NCBI GenBank assembly: GCA_036435485.1
Contig: CM071598.1
Span: 196,829,148-196,893,147, forward strand
Length of the DNA: 64,000 nt
Direction of reading: 5' to 3'
Origin: Saposhnikovia divaricata
Taxonomy: Eukaryota > Streptophyta > Magnoliopsida > Apiales > Apiaceae
A program made the translations under genes and the position numbers. The notes beneath the pieces are model-generated. The model did no database searches. It was not told the origin of the DNA and worked only from the letters and a program-made list of their open reading frames with translations. This document shows, one piece after another, positions 12,060 through 22,988 of this stretch (positions within the stretch are counted from its first letter, which is position 1; each line of letters opens with the position of its first letter).

Positions 12060-12591
12060 GGACAGAAAATTATTTGTCCTCCACAAATAATAAATCCCCT
12101 CCTTCTAGCGCCAAATGTTGTTGGAGGAATTTCGTAACACGAAATTGGAGGATTGCTGGAATAATAGAGCAAATTATGAATATGGCTGTTTTAGGGATTT
12201 AGGATTTATGAAAAAAGAGGGGGCTGGACTTGGCAGGTGTCTCGATTTGTCTCGTGTATCGGTCATCTCTTCTGCCAAGATGCCTACATACCAATTTATA
12301 TTGGATCAAGCCCACGCAGTTCTGTGAAATTGATTTGTGTCTATCCCTTAGAGACTTTAGGGATAAACTTCGTTAATCTGGGTAATTACTGATTTTATCT
12401 GATTTAATCTTATCGTTGTGATATCTTCCTGATTTGAAGAATATCGTTTGGAGATATTTTCCGTTATTGATTGAGATTGATTCTTTCCTCGTTTCAGGGA
12501 GAGGATAAAACTTAGTGATTAAGTAATAATTATTAATCTGAATTAATAATTAAGAATTATTAGAAATTTTGGAGATTATTATGGCATAACA
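12060..12591 (-). mobile_element. Inverted LTR plus PBS fragment of a related element
   Basis: Read on the minus strand, an LTR of 476 bp runs 12591-12116, starting TGTTATGCCAT and ending CCTCCAACA. It is followed by the same PBS (12115-12094) and a short leader. Its TATA and downstream core (TATAAATT at 12300-12293, then GTATGTAGGCATCTTG) resemble the main LTR core, but the rest differs. It is thus a piece of a sister family, joined head-on to the gag remnant. Confidence 0.75.
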
Positions 12592-13172
12592 ACTAGCCCT
12601 CAGTTCTTCAGTGTAGCTTGCTGTAGTGGAGAACTAAACATTCTTCAAGCTTCCAAATTTCTTTAGTCGCTGAAACAACTAAAAATAGATGATTAGAAAA
12701 ACACTTAGAGCACCACGGTGCTCGTTAGGCGTATGCGGATGCAAGTGTGACACCATGCGATGACCATTATAGGATAAATATATTTGCCAAGGTTTTCAAA
12801 TGTGCGAGCATAAATAATATATTTGAAATCCATTGCGATCCTTGTTGTCTAGTTAGGACCTTGGCGCTTGTATATATCCCGAACTGGCGTACACGCTTTT
12901 CAAGTGTCTGATGCAACCACATAAGGATGTGTTTGATGCAATCACATAATGATGTGTCTTGCGGAGTCTTCGATGTAGATAAGATGTTGATGTAGATGTA
13001 CATGTACATGTAGTTGTGCATAGGGATGCCTCCACCCATGCGATTGTGAGAGATCTGGCCATGGGCCTTCAATGTAATTGTGCATAGGGATGCCTCCACC
13101 CATGCGATCTTGAGAGATCTGGCCATGGGCCTTCAATAATCCAGATGAATAAATTATTATTTATTATTTATG
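12592..13172. other. Unidentified filler DNA inside the Tat element
   Basis: No recognisable coding sequence. It contains a 25-bp direct repeat (about 12908-12957) and a 64-bp tandem repeat (13014-13137). RT homology starts abruptly at about 13173. This DNA occupies the place of gag C-terminus, protease and front half of RT. Confidence 0.6.
13014..13137 (+). repeat. 64-bp tandem repeat, about two copies
   Basis: The unit TTGTGCATAGGGATGCCTCC... starts at 13014 and again at 13078, with one mismatch noticed (GATTGTGAG versus GATCTTGAG). The second copy fades at about 13137. Confidence 0.85.
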
Positions 13173-15858
13173 GGCCTTCGGTCTCCTTAATGCTGGGGCC
13201 ACCTATCAACGGCTCGTTAATATGATGTTTGAGAAGCAGATTGGGAAGACAATGGAAGTTTATGTAGATGACATGCTGGTGAAATCCAAAGAGGCTGGGG
13301 ATCACATCGCCCACCTCGCTGAAATGTTTGATATACTGAGGAAGTACAGAATGAAGCTCAATCCACAGAAGTGTGTCTTTGGAGTTGAGTCCGGAAAGTT
13401 CTTGGGGTTCATTGTCAATCACAGGGGAATTGAAGCGAACCCAGCAAAAATAAAGGCCTTGGTGGACATGCGATCCCCAAGAAGTGTGAAGGAAGTTTAG
13501 AGTCTAACGGGACGGATCGCAGCCCTTAACCGGTTCGTCTCTAAATCATCAGATAAATGCCACGAGTTCTTCAAGGCAATTAAAAAGGTTGGAAAAAACT
13601 TTGAGTGGACCCCTCAATGCGAGGAGGCTTTTCAGAACATCAAGGAGCAACTTGGCTCGCCACCAGTATTATCTAAGCCCAAGGACGGGGAGACGCTCAT
13701 TGTCTACCTCGCGGTGTCAGAACATGCGGTCAGTGCAGTGCTAGTTCGCGAGGAGGGGAAAGTTCAGTATCCTGTGTACTATGTTAGCAAAAGGATGTTA
13801 GATGCTGAGACTCGCTACACCAACATGGAGAAGCTAGCCTATGCCCTGGTGCTGGCCTCGCGGAAATTGAGGCCATACTTTCAGGCCCATAGCATTGAGG
13901 TTCGCACAGCCTATCCATTGAGGCAGGTAATGCATAAGCCAAAATCCTCGGGGAGATTGTTGAAATGGACAGTGGAACTCAGCCAATTTGATATTGAGTT
14001 CAAGCCTCGTGGTCCCATTAAAGGTCAGGCACTTGCAGACTTTATTCTGGAATTCCCTCCTCAATCTGAGGAAGATAAAATAGCTATCATACCGATCCCG
14101 GAGACCGCATCTAGCGAGGCTAAGAAAGAAAATTCCGCCTCGTGGTGGGAACTATATGTTGATGGAGCATCAAATAAGGAAGGAGCTGGTGCCGGCATCG
14201 AGTTGGTAACTCCAGAAGGTCGCAAGATACAAAGTGCAGTACATTTCACCTTCGAGGCCACCAATAATGCAGCAGAGTACGAGGCCCTCATCATTGGTCT
14301 TAAACTTGCATTGGAAATGAAGGTAGAAAATCTCACAGCTTACAGCGATTCCATGCTAGTAACATATCAACTCTGGAGTGGGTGGCAAGCTAGAGGTGAG
14401 CAAATTGAACTATATCTGCGGTGTGCACAGAAGTTGATGAAAAAGTTCAACAATATCAAAGTGGTTCATATTAGAAGAGAACAGAATCAAGGGGCTGATG
14501 CATTAGCAAAGTTGGGGTCGCGTCGCGAGGCCACCCTACTTGGAATTATTCCACTGGAAATTCAGACAAAGCCCAGTGTGCCAGAGGAGTTTGTTATGGA
14601 GATAGCGACCCCAAGGTCGACCTGGATGACCCCCATATGGGAGTATGTGAAAAGTGGAGCCCTGCCTCAAGACAAAAAAGAGGCAAGAAAAATCAAATAT
14701 CAGGCGGCTCGCTATGTCATCTATGACGAGGTCCTATATCGAAGAGGGTTCAACACCCTGCTCCTAAGATGTGTGGATGGAGAAGAATGCAATTACATTC
14801 TCAGAGAAGTTCATGAAGGAATATGTGGCAATCACTCGGGGGGTAGTTCTCTAGCCCAAAAGATTCTTCGCCAAGGGTACTACTGGCCTACTTTGAAGAG
14901 AGATGCTTTTGAGTTCGCAAGGAAGTGTGATAATTGCCAAAGGATCGCTAACTACAGCAACGCTCCTGTCTCCCACCACACCTCGCTAACGAGCCCATGG
15001 CCCTTTGCTATGTGGGGCATTGACTTAATTGGGGAGCTACCTAAGGCCAAGGGAGGTGTCAAGTATGCAGTTGTGGCCGTTGATTATTTCACCAAGTGGG
15101 CCGAGGCCGAGCCACTTGCCACTATTACTGCAAAGAAACTCAAGGACTTTGTGTACAGGGCAATAGTGTGTCGCTATGGGATTCCTTATCAGCTCATATC
15201 AGATAATGGAAAACAATTTGATAGCAAGGACATGAAAGAATTCTGTGAGAACTTGGGGATCAAGAAGAGTTTTTCAGCTGTAAGTCACCCCCAGACAAAC
15301 GGTCAAACCGAGGCCATCAACAAAATCATCAAACATACTTTGAAGGCCAAGTTAGAGGAGAGCAAAGGTAATTGGCCTGAGGAATTACCAAGGGTCTTGT
15401 GGTCATACAACACGACCCCAAGGACCACAACTGGGGAGACTCCTTTTTCCCTAACATATGGCTGCGAGGCCATGGTCCCTGTTGAAGTGGGCTCCGGGTC
15501 GTTTAGAAGGGAACACTACGATCCCGAAGCAAACGAAGTGAATCATAGATTGTACCTGGACATGATAGAAGAAACAAGAAGCGAGGCTCAGCTTCGCCTC
15601 GCGGCTTACCAACAGAGGACAGCGAGGTACTATAATGGAAAGGTCAAAGCAAGTTCTTTAAAGACAGGTGACCTCGTGCTTAGGAGAGTCATGCCCAATA
15701 CTAAGGTCCCGGGCCACGGTGTCTTTGGTGCAAATTGGGAAGGGCCTTACAAAATTTATGCTACTCTCTCAGAGGGAACTTATTACCTCACAGACATGAA
15801 GGATAAGGTCATTCCGCGAGCTTGGAATGCGGAACATTTGCGCAAATACTATCAGTGA
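13173..15858 (+). pseudogene. pol: C-terminal RT, two RNase H domains and integrase, with one stop
   Basis: One continuous frame, broken only by TAG at 13498-13500. It starts inside RT at NAGATYQRLVN and includes the catalytic YVDD (about 13260). A gypsy-type RNase H follows (ETRYTNMEKLAYALVLA), then a second RNase H with YVDGAS, AAEYEAL, YSDS and GADALAKLGS. The integrase has an HHCC zinc finger (ending CDNC near 14930), the core D in WGIDLIGELP, D in ISDNGKQF and E in NGQTEAINK, and a C-terminal domain ending at TGA 15856-15858. These enzymes copy and insert the element. Without protease and the RT N-terminus, this copy cannot supply them. No start codon is proposed. Confidence 0.9.
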
Positions 15859-15911
15859 AGGCATCGCTCCTGGTAGTTTCTATCTATTTCGCATGAATAA
15901 ATTCATACAAA

Positions 15912-15925
15912 ATACTGGGGGGTAG
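15912..15925 (+). promoter_or_regulatory. Second polypurine-tract-like site after pol
   Basis: ACTGGGGGGTAG just after pol nearly copies the PPT before the 3' LTR (ACTCGGGGGGTAG). It could be an internal plus-strand primer site or a fossil of an older LTR boundary. Confidence 0.35.
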
Positions 15926-15965
15926 TGGTCGTATTGACACCCTCCCTTTATGATGTAGTGACATT

Positions 15966-16100
15966 GGGCCTCGCCCCACTTATCATTTATTGGGCCTCGC
16001 CCCATCTTATCATTTATTGGGCCTCGCCCCATTTTATCACTTATCGGGCCTCGCCCCGCTTGTCAACTTGTTTGGGCTTCGCCCCGTTTATCAATATAAA
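15966..16100 (+). repeat. GC-rich minisatellite, five units of 26-28 bp
   Basis: GGGCCTCGCCCC-led units start at 15966, 15992, 16019, 16046 and 16074 (the last GGGCTTCGCCCC). The spacers are TATCATTTAT-like. Amplified tandem repeats between pol and the 3' LTR are known in Retand-type elements. Confidence 0.9.
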
Positions 16101-16542
16101 AGTTCAATTTCTTTATGAATTACTTTTTATTGTATATTTTACTTGCCTGTTTGTTAACATTAACATACTAAGGTCCAAGCCATCTCAACGATGCAAGGAT
16201 CGCATTTGAAGTTACTGCTACAACAATCTAAGGAATCTAAGCAAAGTCATGCAAATCTAGTATTATTCAAGACAATTTAACATGCAAAGACGAAAAGTAA
16301 AGATATAATTTCGAAGCCAAGATACTAAGCAAGCGAAGCTAAATTACTTGTGCAAATATGTTATGAGGCAATATTGGATGGAAAAGTTAAAATGCACAAA
16401 TTTATAAATAAAGGGTCGCCGTGCGATCCAAGTTCAGTTAAGGGGTGATCAGAGTTAAAGAAAACAATATTACAAATCGCGAAGCATTCTAAGGGTGCCC
16501 GCATCCCGAGTTCAAAAGACTACATCAAATATATAACAAATT

Positions 16543-19138
16543 TCAAGAAGCAGGTGGATCTTGATTGGCAGTAGAAGTTTCTTTCAACAGCCTCGCTTCT
16601 TCGGCCAGCCTCGCCTCTTCCTCCAGCCTCGCTTCCGCAGCGTCCTCCTCAGCGATCTCCTTTTTGAGTGATTCAGCATACTCAGCATTACCTGGCCCCA
16701 GCTGATCCCAATCAAAGTCAGGGATCGTTCTGATGAACCCCTTCATGAAGGAGACTTGACCCTGGGCCAGAAATGTGTCCTGAGCAGTGGCCAATTCAGT
16801 TTTAACAGCATTGAGGTCGCTTGCCAGCTTCGCGTTCTCATCGACGCTCTTTTTAGCAGCCTCCGCGCTGGATTTCTGCAGATCTAGAAATGCTTTCTCA
16901 AAGTCATTTCTTTCCTATCTGGCATTCTTGAGGTCGGTGCGAAGCGAGGCGGTTTCTTGAGACAGTTGCTTTTTGAATTCAGCCTGGAGGGATCGCTTGT
17001 CTTCTGTTTTCTGGAATTCAAGAACCTTGTTCTTTTTGTCCAACAGGAAGTAGTTTTTGGTATGAGCAGCCTGGCGGATGAATGCTTCGGCGAGGCATTT
17101 GGTCAGAGCGTTGGCATTTTCCTCGGGAGGCGCCTTCCACCAGCCGGATGCCTCAGCCTCCTCGGTGTATTTGCTTCCCAGCGAGGCAAAAAGATGCTGG
17201 GCCGCGGTAGCATTGACGGTTCGCGAGGCTGGCTGGGACGATCCGTCAGGTTGCCCATCTTTCCTTAGCCGCTTTAAAGGGCTCTGATTGGGTGAATTTG
17301 GGGTTTGATCCCTAGCAGCACTTTGCTGGAGTGGAGGATCGTTGGAAGGCTTAGCCACAGGGGGCTTAAGAGGAGGAGGAGGAACCTTTGAGGCAGAGGT
17401 CACCTTTGAAGACGCCCCTTTCTTGTTGGTTTGCAAAAATGGGGGAGGCTGACTCTTTCCACCTCGAGCAGACTTATCTGTAGAAAAATGAAGAATAAGT
17501 TACAAAGCAGTTCAAATATAATTCGGCATAAAGTAAAACAAGTTATGCATGTGAGGTAAAAGGGAATGCGATGCGATGCATGTTTCGGTCCTAGAAGTAC
17601 CCTCTTCATCAGTTATCGCGACATGAGAAGACGAAGCCTCTTCTCTTGCCTTTCTTTTCTTCGAGGCTCGCCTCGCATGAGAAGGCCCCGCCTCGGGGGA
17701 AGCATCTATCCCTTCTTTAAGGAACCCACATTCTATTAGGTTCTCAATGGATAGGAGAGTCCTAATGTTCCTTTCCTCGGCAGTGGATTTCGTTAATACC
17801 TCGTCGGCTCGTTGTTTGTCAACACCTTTTAAGACGGTGCGAACTGGAGCGACTGCGATGCCAAAGGAGTTGTCAGTTTTGAGAATAAAAGGTAAAAAGT
17901 ATGATAAAGGACTATTGCCTTGGTAGCTTACCCGGGAGGTAGTTGAAGCTTGTTTTTACTCGAGGGACCTCGTATACGTAGAAGAAAGGCTCCTTCCACG
18001 AGCCCGCGTTACTTATCCCGCCAGGGAGGAGGCTCTTTTTGTTGAATTCTGGCCATACCGAGAAGTAGACATAACCGAAATCCTTGGCTCCGCATCGCTT
18101 CAGCTGAAGGAAGTAGCCCATTGTCTTCGCATCTAAAGGAGGGTATCCAAGTTTGTGGTAGAGTACATACAAGGCGATCATGGATCGGTATCCATTGGTG
18201 CTGATTTGGATGGGAGCTAAATAGTATGTCTCGCAAACATCCCTAATGAATGGGTGGAGAGGAGAAGAGACACCTATCTTCATAAGAGGGACCGTCAGGA
18301 CCATTCTGGGCACTCTGCCTCCGTTCTCGTCATGGTTAAAGCGATAGCATCGCATTTTCTTCTTGGGCAAAATGATCTTGCCTTCAGGGCGGAACCTCTT
18401 AACACCCTCTGTGATAGTTTTCACGATCAGTGTTGAGGGCATATCGCGACATGCAAGTACGCGAGCTTTACCTGGCTTGACTTTTGAACCGGGCTCGATG
18501 TCTTTGGGGTCAGGCCCGTCAACATAAATAACTCCCTCCAGCTCCGGTTGAGGGGTAGGGACATAAGGATCAGGTGAGGCTTCAGGAACATAATCGTAGT
18601 CTCTGAAATTTACAACTCTGGCTACTTCGTCAAGGCCACCATCATCTGAGGAAGGCTCCTCGTAGTCATCATCATCAGAATTGGCTTCGTTATCAGCACC
18701 TCCCTCGATGTCATAATAGGCATCGCCTAATGAATCTGTTGGAGAATCACTTATGTGAATGGGCGACATGGTTTGTGATGGAGGCATGGTTCGCGATGGA
18801 GGCACTTTAGAGAGAATTTCCGCTGCCCTAGCGCTGAATTCATCTCCTTTCTTTGTCAAAGTTTCGATGTCATGTTCGATGTCAGTTATGGGGTGAGGCT
18901 CGTTCTCAGTTGGGAATACATCCAGAGATTGATCCCGCGAGCTTGAAGGGTGCTTTGTTCTCCACGAAATCAGAGGCACCTCACGGGTATATTCTTCGTT
19001 AGACCATAAAGGGTCGAAGTATAGCTTGAACGAGCTTTCGTTAGTGCTTGTTGCTTTTGCGATGTTGGCTGCGGCAGCATCGCTGATTTGTATATCAGGC
19101 ATGGGAGAAGGTGTCCTTGAACTATCGTCTTGAGACAT
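16543..19138 (-). pseudogene. Antisense gene of the Tat element, three coding exons, one nonsense codon
   Basis: Coding parts on the minus strand are 19138-17932, 17852-17601 and 17477-16543. Introns are 17931-17853 (GTAAGC...CGCAG, 79 bp) and 17600-17478 (GTACTT...CTACAG, 123 bp). The joins keep phase and span 798 codons with one internal TAG at 16917-16915. The N-terminal third is acidic and disordered. A central globular part (PLHPFIRDVCETYYLAPIQI, GYRSMIALYVLYHKLGYPP) resembles the plant 'putative gypsy type transposon' domain (PF04195). After it come a basic KKRK patch, a proline/serine linker and an alanine/glutamate-rich coiled coil to the end. Antisense ORFs at this site are described for Tat relatives; their role is unknown. 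The splice sites are my reading and need transcript support. Confidence 0.75.
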
Positions 19139-19631
19139 CTGAAAAGGGTGAAATGATTAAGTGTGTGTCCTTACAGAAAACAAATGAAGGAGGAAAGAAA
19201 CAAGCGGACAGAAAGGCTCTATGTGTTCTCGCGTCGATCACAGAGAATATGGGGGGTCGCAATCTTAAGGGAAAGGCTAACGTTCTTAACCTATGTTTCT
19301 ATCTAAGTAATTACGGATCGCACTCCTACAATAGCGAGGACGGGTCGCATCATAAAATTGACATTTTGGGATCGCAGTTATTTGGGTTCGCATCGCATGC
19401 AATTTAAGCTATCTAATCATGCAATTACAATGAAGAATAAACATTTAAATGCAAGAAGAGAAAAAAGACTTACTTTTTCTTGAAGAAGGTTGAAGAAATC
19501 GAAGGAAACTTGGGGTCGCTGGTGAAAGAGCCTGGAAATTCTTTACGTTTGATCTGGGAGCAAACTGGCAGCACTTCGACAATGTGTTTGTGAGAATGAA
19601 AAAGGAAATGATAGTGACAGGGGTATATATA
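19139..19631 (-). promoter_or_regulatory. Putative promoter and 5'-UTR intron of the antisense gene
   Basis: On the minus strand, a TATA box (CTATATATACC, about 19633-19623) lies 490 bp before the ATG. A GTAAGT donor at 19473-19468 pairs with the CCCTTTTCAG acceptor ending at 19139, directly before the ATG. That implies a leader exon of roughly 120 nt and a 335-bp leader intron. Confidence 0.5.
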
Positions 19632-19831
19632 GCTATCAGGAGAGAGAAAGACATGGGACACGTGTTGAAATCTCGTCCGTTGGACACACATCTCGAGACA
19701 CGACAACTGTCAAACCCTTTCAAATTCTTGGGGTCGCGACTACTTCAACGGTTATATCTATTCCTGGGTTCGCTTCGCGGTGACAACTCGTATTATTTGA
19801 GTCCACATCGCATCTCCAATGGCAATATGGA

Positions 19832-19844
19832 CTCGGGGGGTAGT
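19832..19844 (+). promoter_or_regulatory. Polypurine tract
   Basis: The G-rich tract ACTCGGGGGGTAG directly precedes the 3' LTR, where plus-strand DNA synthesis would be primed. Confidence 0.8.
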
Positions 19845-20583
19845 TGTTATGCCCAAATCTGGCATAATGAATAAATTGATTTGATTACCTAAATTGACGG
19901 TTCATAATCTATGATGGGCCTAGAAGATGAAGATTGGGTCACTAATGCCCACTATTGGAATCAGCCCGGCATATCTTGGCAATAATACTTCTATTACAGG
20001 AGCGTCTCGCGATGCAGCGCCTCGCTGGCGATGCTCGCAGGAGGATCGCTTCGCTTTGCGTCATGTCTATGACTTACAGCGAGATCATTATCTCCTCTTC
20101 TTTGGAAGGCTAATGGCCAGACTTAGGGTTGCATGAGTAGCTAAGCACAGGGATCGCTTCGCGTGGCCAGGCCTCTCAAGGTCGCACGCAGGGGTCCTGT
20201 TGGATCTTTCATTCCAAACCTATCCATTCGAGGCCATGGGTTTCTACAACTAGACCATGGATCATGGATAGGATTGATGATTCATTGCCACGTCAGCCCT
20301 AGCTACATGGGCTTGGACTTTGGCTTATCTCTTAAAACCCTAGCCCGCCTAGGTAACTTGTGGCCCAAGAACTACGTCATGCTTGATCCCTATAAATAGG
20401 GTACGTAGGCACCTTGATACGGATGAGAAACAGTTTACTTGAAGAACACCTATGAAGCTCAGCCACATTCATACACACAAACCCTAATCCTTTGTTCTTC
20501 TTTTGTTAGCAAAATATCCGTATTTTGCTCCGATAATCCAACAAACCTCCAAAATATTGTTATACAATATTCTCCCTATAACA
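19845..20583 (+). repeat. 3' LTR of the Tat element
   Basis: 739 bp, TGTTAT to ATAACA, about 98% identical to the 5' LTR by eye. TATA box copy at 20391-20398. It abuts the ATAAC target duplication. Confidence 0.95.
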
Positions 20584-20960
20584 ATAACACTACTAACTGG
20601 ACAAAGATGTTTAGTATTGGGCCACTCCCTTGTAACGGTTTTCATTTTCCTAAGCAGGGGTTCAAGACCGGTGAGATAATACTTGAGCCGCAGTCAGATA
20701 AACGGAAGTCTCACCTCTATGACCCCAAAGCTAATTGTTTGCGCCATCTCAATGGAATAGGCAACTTAGATCCACTTTGGTACGAGTCCTATAGTCACAC
20801 AGAGAGCCTAGTATCTATTAAGGGAATGGAGCTGATTGGGAACAAGGACAGAGGAAAGGAGGACAAACACAAGAAAACCAAACCCAGGAAGATGCACGGG
20901 TATATCCATTCATTAGCTTTGGTTTTGTTATCCTTTTTTCTCTTTCTCTTTCATTTTTAA
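20584..20960 (+). pseudogene. F-box gene B, 3' part after the retrotransposon
   Basis: This continues the codon series broken at 10873. After the duplicated ATAAC, the frame reads TTNWTKMFSIGPL, then GFKTGEIILE, DPLWYESYSHTESLVSIKGM and a lysine-rich tail, as in the intact paralogues. A GTATAT donor at 20900 sits at the same place as the other family donors. Read through, the frame ends at 20958-20960. It is inactive because it is separated from the F-box half and from any start. Confidence 0.85.
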
Positions 20961-22939
20961 CCGTGGTCTAAGATTGTTGTCTTGAAAAATTTAAACGTGT
21001 TTTGCCTGCTAACATCGTTGCAGTTCTTACTTGGTAATTTATTGCTTTTAAGTTTGTGTAACTACTTGGTACATTATTCTGGCGGTAACAAACTTGACTC
21101 CACAAGGGTAATAATTAAGAAAGATAAATTGGAAACCGGAAGGGCAAAATATATTGTTAGCAGCAAGGTTATGTTATGAAATAATATCAGTCCAATCTAT
21201 GCTTTGTCCCTATAAATTTGTGTATATATATAACTAAAAATTTGCTTTAGTCTTTCGATTAAGCCTTTTCATATTCCTATATCACATGACCCTGACTAAA
21301 AGGCTTTTTACTTGACTGAGAAATGCATTACCATTCCAGAACAGAGTCTTACTTTAAATTACTGATTCCGTAAAAGATGTATCTCTTACATTTATAAATT
21401 AGGTGCTTTTTGTATTGACATTTTTTTTTTGCTGACTTGAATGGTTTTTAATTGCTTCCTTTCAAATTTAGGGCAATCCAACAATTTTTCATATCTTTTA
21501 CATATTGGTTTAGCTTTTTGTCTTCTTCCTATATAACATATATGCATAAATACGTAGAGCGAGAGAGAGATGGTTAAAAATATTGCATGTCATCAAGGTA
21601 AATATATACTTTCATTTTACTCTGGCAGCCTTATGTTGCCGTGATATAGTTCTTGTTAATTTTTCTCTATATTTTTCATTCCATCATGCAAGATTCACAA
21701 GTTAATAAAGTTATTAGTTACATCTCGTACTTTATATTGTTTTTATAGAAACCAGTACAGGAAAATTTAACTCTATTAGCACTTAGTTTCCATGTGCTTC
21801 CTTCTGTATTTATTGATTACAAAAGCACGAGAATCTGGGAAGTGGGAACGATAGGTCTATAACTTCAATTTCTGGTCAGTGATTTTTAACTTGAACAGTT
21901 GAATCACCTACTAAATTCATATATAAAAATTCTTCACTTGATCTTGTTTTGCTCTCATTGTGCTTCATTTATGACTAAAGCAGTATATAGTGAGTTACTT
22001 TACATGTATCCAACTCCTTGGTAATTTGGTATATCAAACATGAAAAGTGAGAACCTTCTGAGATCATAGTTCTAAACTTGAGCAGTTAAGGACTACTTGT
22101 GTTTTAGTCTATGTCCATTAGGCTCAAATCCACTATGAATGTAGGTTGAATAGGTCAATGGCGGTGTAGTTCTTTAGTGATCAAGCCTATTGATTGAAGC
22201 AAGTTGTAATATGTTTTGGTCAGCCTCCTAACCTTTGTTTCGGTCTTTTATTCCTGAAAGCTGAACATATCGGTTTTTTAATAAAATGATTCATTTTACT
22301 ACTTTTCCTTCACAAATTCTTACTTTTATTCACCGGCCTATTGATAAATAGTTTGGACCTGTATAAAAGTTCTCTGAGTGTAGAGACCGAATTTTTCTGA
22401 TTGCTTTCTTGCAAAATTATGTGATTCGAGATAGTAGCATGCCGCTTTATTGTCAAATATTGATGTCAAATATTGTGAGCTACTATGTCAACATATGCTA
22501 TCACCGTCCATAGACTTTAACATAGTTAGGCACCGTCTATAAGACTTTGGTGCATTATCTCTACTATATATAGGATCTTTACATTGTAATAAAAATATAT
22601 AAGAGAGATACAATCTCTACTTCTTCTGTCAATCTCTATGTAAACTCTCTATATTATAATTTCAACATTTATCCTTGGTTACAGAGTACAGAGTTGCTTC
22701 TTTTGCTTCCTGTATAACACGTACATGTAAATATGTCATATCAAGTTGAGTATCTATGTTATATCTCTGTTTTACATTATCTTGCAACAGTAGCTATACA
22801 TAAGGTTTTAGTGGTTGAATTGTTATTATCTTATTCCAACTTGGCACAGACTCTTTTCTGTGATAGCTATACATTTGTCAGTTGTTACGAATTCTCTGTA
22901 GTTTGCAAGGCTAACCCCTTTCTTAATTTTAAATTCCAG
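20961..22939 (+). other. Presumed intron of F-box gene B
   Basis: AT-rich with no credible ORF. It contains a short GA-rich run (near 21560) and poly-T tracts. Nothing else is recognisable. Confidence 0.4.
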
Positions 22940-22988
22940 GGATGAATATTTAATTTTTGTGAAGCCTGATCGTAGATGTATCCAATAG
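22940..22988 (+). pseudogene. Possible degenerate terminal exon of F-box gene B
   Basis: A TTCCAG acceptor ends at 22939, 2.0 kb after the donor at 20900. In the right phase the exon begins DEYL, compared with TEFL in the paralogues, and then diverges until TAG at 22986. Downstream sequence (GGACATGTGCAATCCC near 23112) resembles the 3' flank of gene C near 44615. Homology is plausible but weak. Confidence 0.4.

Larger units (their letters stand above)
10869..20588 (+). mobile_element. Ty3/gypsy LTR retrotransposon, Tat (Retand-like) lineage, rearranged
   Basis: The element runs from 10874 to 20583, inside F-box B, and is flanked by ATAAC target duplications (10869-10873 and 20584-20588). 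The LTRs begin TGTTAT and end ATAACA, and both are 739 bp. My count by eye finds about 13 differences (about 98% identity), so the insertion is recent on plant time scales. Order inside: PBS, N-terminal gag, an inverted LTR-PBS piece of a related element, filler DNA, the back half of RT, two RNase H domains, integrase, GC-rich tandem repeats, a spliced antisense gene, PPT, 3' LTR. A second, archaeal-type RNase H plus an antisense gene after pol are marks of the Tat lineage. Missing gag/protease/RT parts and nonsense codons make it non-autonomous. Confidence 0.93.

Noticed and set aside
15966..16100. CRISPR-like array
   Set aside because: Repeats are separated by near-identical, not unique, spacers. 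It is a minisatellite in a plant retrotransposon.
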